Source: Methanosarcinales archaeon (lineage in GTDB: Archaea > Halobacteriota > Methanosarcinia > Methanosarcinales > Methanogasteraceae). Taken from it: a stretch of DNA of 6,304 nt. The stretch lies in assembly GCA_030606635.1 (NCBI GenBank), contig JAUWGA010000100.1, positions 1-6,304 of the forward strand, in the 5' to 3' direction. Positions 5,559 through 6,304 of this stretch are shown here, piece by piece. The notes beneath the pieces were generated by a model, which was not told the DNA's origin, made no database searches, and was given only the letters and a program-made list of their open reading frames with translations. The translations under genes and the position numbers were made by a program. Position 1 is the first letter of the stretch; the number at the start of each line of letters is the position of its first letter.

Positions 5559-5737
5559 CAGAACTTGATTCGCAAGATTCAAGCAGTATTAAAGAGACTA
5601 TCCGAACAATGCAAGAAATCGATAAGGCAATAGATGAACATGGTGGATGGCCCACTCAATAGAGGCGTAAGAACATGGGTAAGATTGCAGAAAAAGAGAT
5701 GGAATTCCAATATGAACCAGTAGGTGTGTTCAGATGA
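5537..5737 (+). pseudogene. Short reading frame with one in-frame TAG, overlapping the arcS start
   Basis: From GTG 5537 (or TTG 5543, or ATG 5609) one frame runs to TAG at 5660-5662. It encodes a hydrophilic stretch including SIKETIRTMQEIDKAIDEHG and WPTQ. The same frame continues after the TAG with RRKNMGKIAEKEMEF and YEPVGVFR, ending in a TGA (5735-5737) that overlaps the arcS ATG (ATGA). Both halves look protein-like and acidic or helical. Options: a small gene broken by a nonsense change, two short coupled peptides, a UAG decoded as pyrrolysine, or chance. I do not recognise the family. No clear Shine-Dalgarno precedes the GTG. Confidence 0.3.
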
Positions 5738-6304
5738 CCAGATATTTCGAGGTAACAGACCGGGACTGCGCCGCAAGGATCGGCAGACTGATGCTGGATC
5801 AGCGAATCCGGACGCCAGCGATCCTGAACTCAGGATTGCTCGTGAAGCATCATGGCAGCATCATCGATTGCGGGTGCGTGTGGGACCGGGACGAAAGCCC
5901 GGAAAGATCGGCTGATCCCGGTAAACTGCTGATACTGCCGCACAGGTCGCTTCCACCCCATGCACCACCAGAGATCATTAACCGCCCCGCGCAGCCACTA
6001 TCATCACAACTATCCGGTCACGATGGCGCGGTCGGCGAGGTGATCCACCCGGCGCAGGCAGATATCCCGGGCGGTCGCGACCTCTATGTGCTCGGTGCAG
6101 CGGCACTCTTTGAGAACCAGGCAAGAGCGCTTGTCGATGCCGTGCTGCGACTGAAGAATATCGCGTTGCCAGACACCGCTGTGTACGCACCCGCGCTTGC
6201 AACGCCAGAGAACCTCGCTGTGCTGATCTATCTCGGAATCGATCTCGTTGACGACACCGCTTGCACAATACGCGGGTATCAGGACCTGTATCTGACAAGA
6301 GAAG
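5734..6304 (+). CDS. arcS: Archaeosine synthase ArcS-like (TGT-like N-terminal part, cut by window edge)
   Basis: The frame opens at ATG 5734 and runs 190 codons to the window edge without a stop. The N-terminus FEVTDRDCAARIGRL followed by RTPAIL resembles the start of archaeal tRNA-guanine transglycosylase-like proteins. VYAPALATPENLAVLIYLGI (151-170), then DLVDDT (171-176) and GYQDLYLTRE (181-190), match the ArcS pattern rather than a true TgtA. ArcS acts on preQ0 at position 15 of archaeal tRNAs, in the D-loop, on the path to archaeosine (G+), which stabilises the tRNA. The later core and the C-terminal RNA-binding PUA domain lie beyond the edge, so completeness cannot be judged. AGGTG (5722-5726) is 7 bases upstream and fixes the start. 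The ATG also overlaps the stop of the short frame before it. Base composition returns to the G+C level of the minus-strand genes. A divergent TgtA paralogue is the main alternative. Confidence 0.82.
   Translation, partial: MTRYFEVTDRDCAARIGRLMLDQRIRTPAILNSGLLVKHHGSIIDCGCVWDRDESPERSADPGKLLILPHRSLPPHAPPEIINRPAQPLSSQLSGHDGAVGEVIHPAQADIPGGRDLYVLGAAALFENQARALVDAVLRLKNIALPDTAVYAPALATPENLAVLIYLGIDLVDDTACTIRGYQDLYLTRE

Larger units (their letters stand above)
5358..5733 (+). other. Gap of 376 bp with structured elements and no conventional gene
   Basis: This stretch separates the NYN gene from arcS and is mostly A+T-rich. In order it holds a nested inverted repeat (5364-5417), a TATA-like box (5464-5472), a T-rich tract (5481-5493), a G-rich run (5527-5558), and a short reading frame broken by one TAG (5537-5737). 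No tRNA, insertion-sequence gene or repeat array is seen. The parts are described separately. Confidence 0.6.

Noticed and set aside
4848..5737. NYN protein plus the downstream short frame as a toxin-antitoxin pair
   Set aside because: The short frame is broken by a TAG, lies 180 bases away beyond a palindrome and a T-rich tract, and shows no clear DNA-binding antitoxin fold. TA pairs are normally adjacent or overlapping, often with the antitoxin first.

Overview
The window is archaeal, most likely a methanogen-related euryarchaeon. The evidence is a complete GatE (the archaeal-only Glu-tRNA(Gln) amidotransferase subunit), a geranylgeranyl reductase of the archaeal membrane-lipid type, an ArcS-like archaeosine synthase, and TATA-type promoters placed so close to start codons that they imply leaderless mRNAs. 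I cannot name the genus.

Minus strand, read from right to left. hemC (4690 to 3752; hydroxymethylbilane synthase of tetrapyrrole synthesis) is followed after an 89-bp gap by gatE (3662 to 1776). gatE is joined by ATGA stop/start overlaps to a 56-residue 2[4Fe-4S] ferredoxin (1779 to 1609), which is joined in the same way to a geranylgeranyl reductase (1612 to 425). The gatE, ferredoxin and reductase genes look like one co-translated unit. The ferredoxin is well placed to donate electrons to the reductase, which saturates the isoprenoid chains of archaeal lipids. Beyond a 227-bp spacer holding small, possibly decayed reading frames lies the N-terminus of a P-type cation ATPase (197 to 1), cut by the window edge.

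Plus strand. A NYN/LabA-type (PIN-like) putative nuclease (4848-5357) is divergent from hemC and visibly richer in A+T than its neighbours. It is followed by a 376-bp gap (5358-5733) with no conventional gene. The gap holds a nested inverted repeat directly after the NYN stop, a T-rich tract, a TATA-like box, a G-rich run with quadruplex potential, and a short reading frame interrupted by one in-frame TAG that ends in an ATGA overlap with the next gene. That gene, arcS-like (5734 to the window end), is cut after 190 codons.

Most of the window is conserved housekeeping: translation fidelity, tetrapyrrole and lipid synthesis, and tRNA modification. The least explained parts are the NYN gene with the structured gap after it, and the broken-looking frames before the ATPase. 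I see no CRISPR array, tRNA, rRNA or recognisable transposase. I do not claim a new defence or mobile system here; the odd elements are reported at modest confidence.
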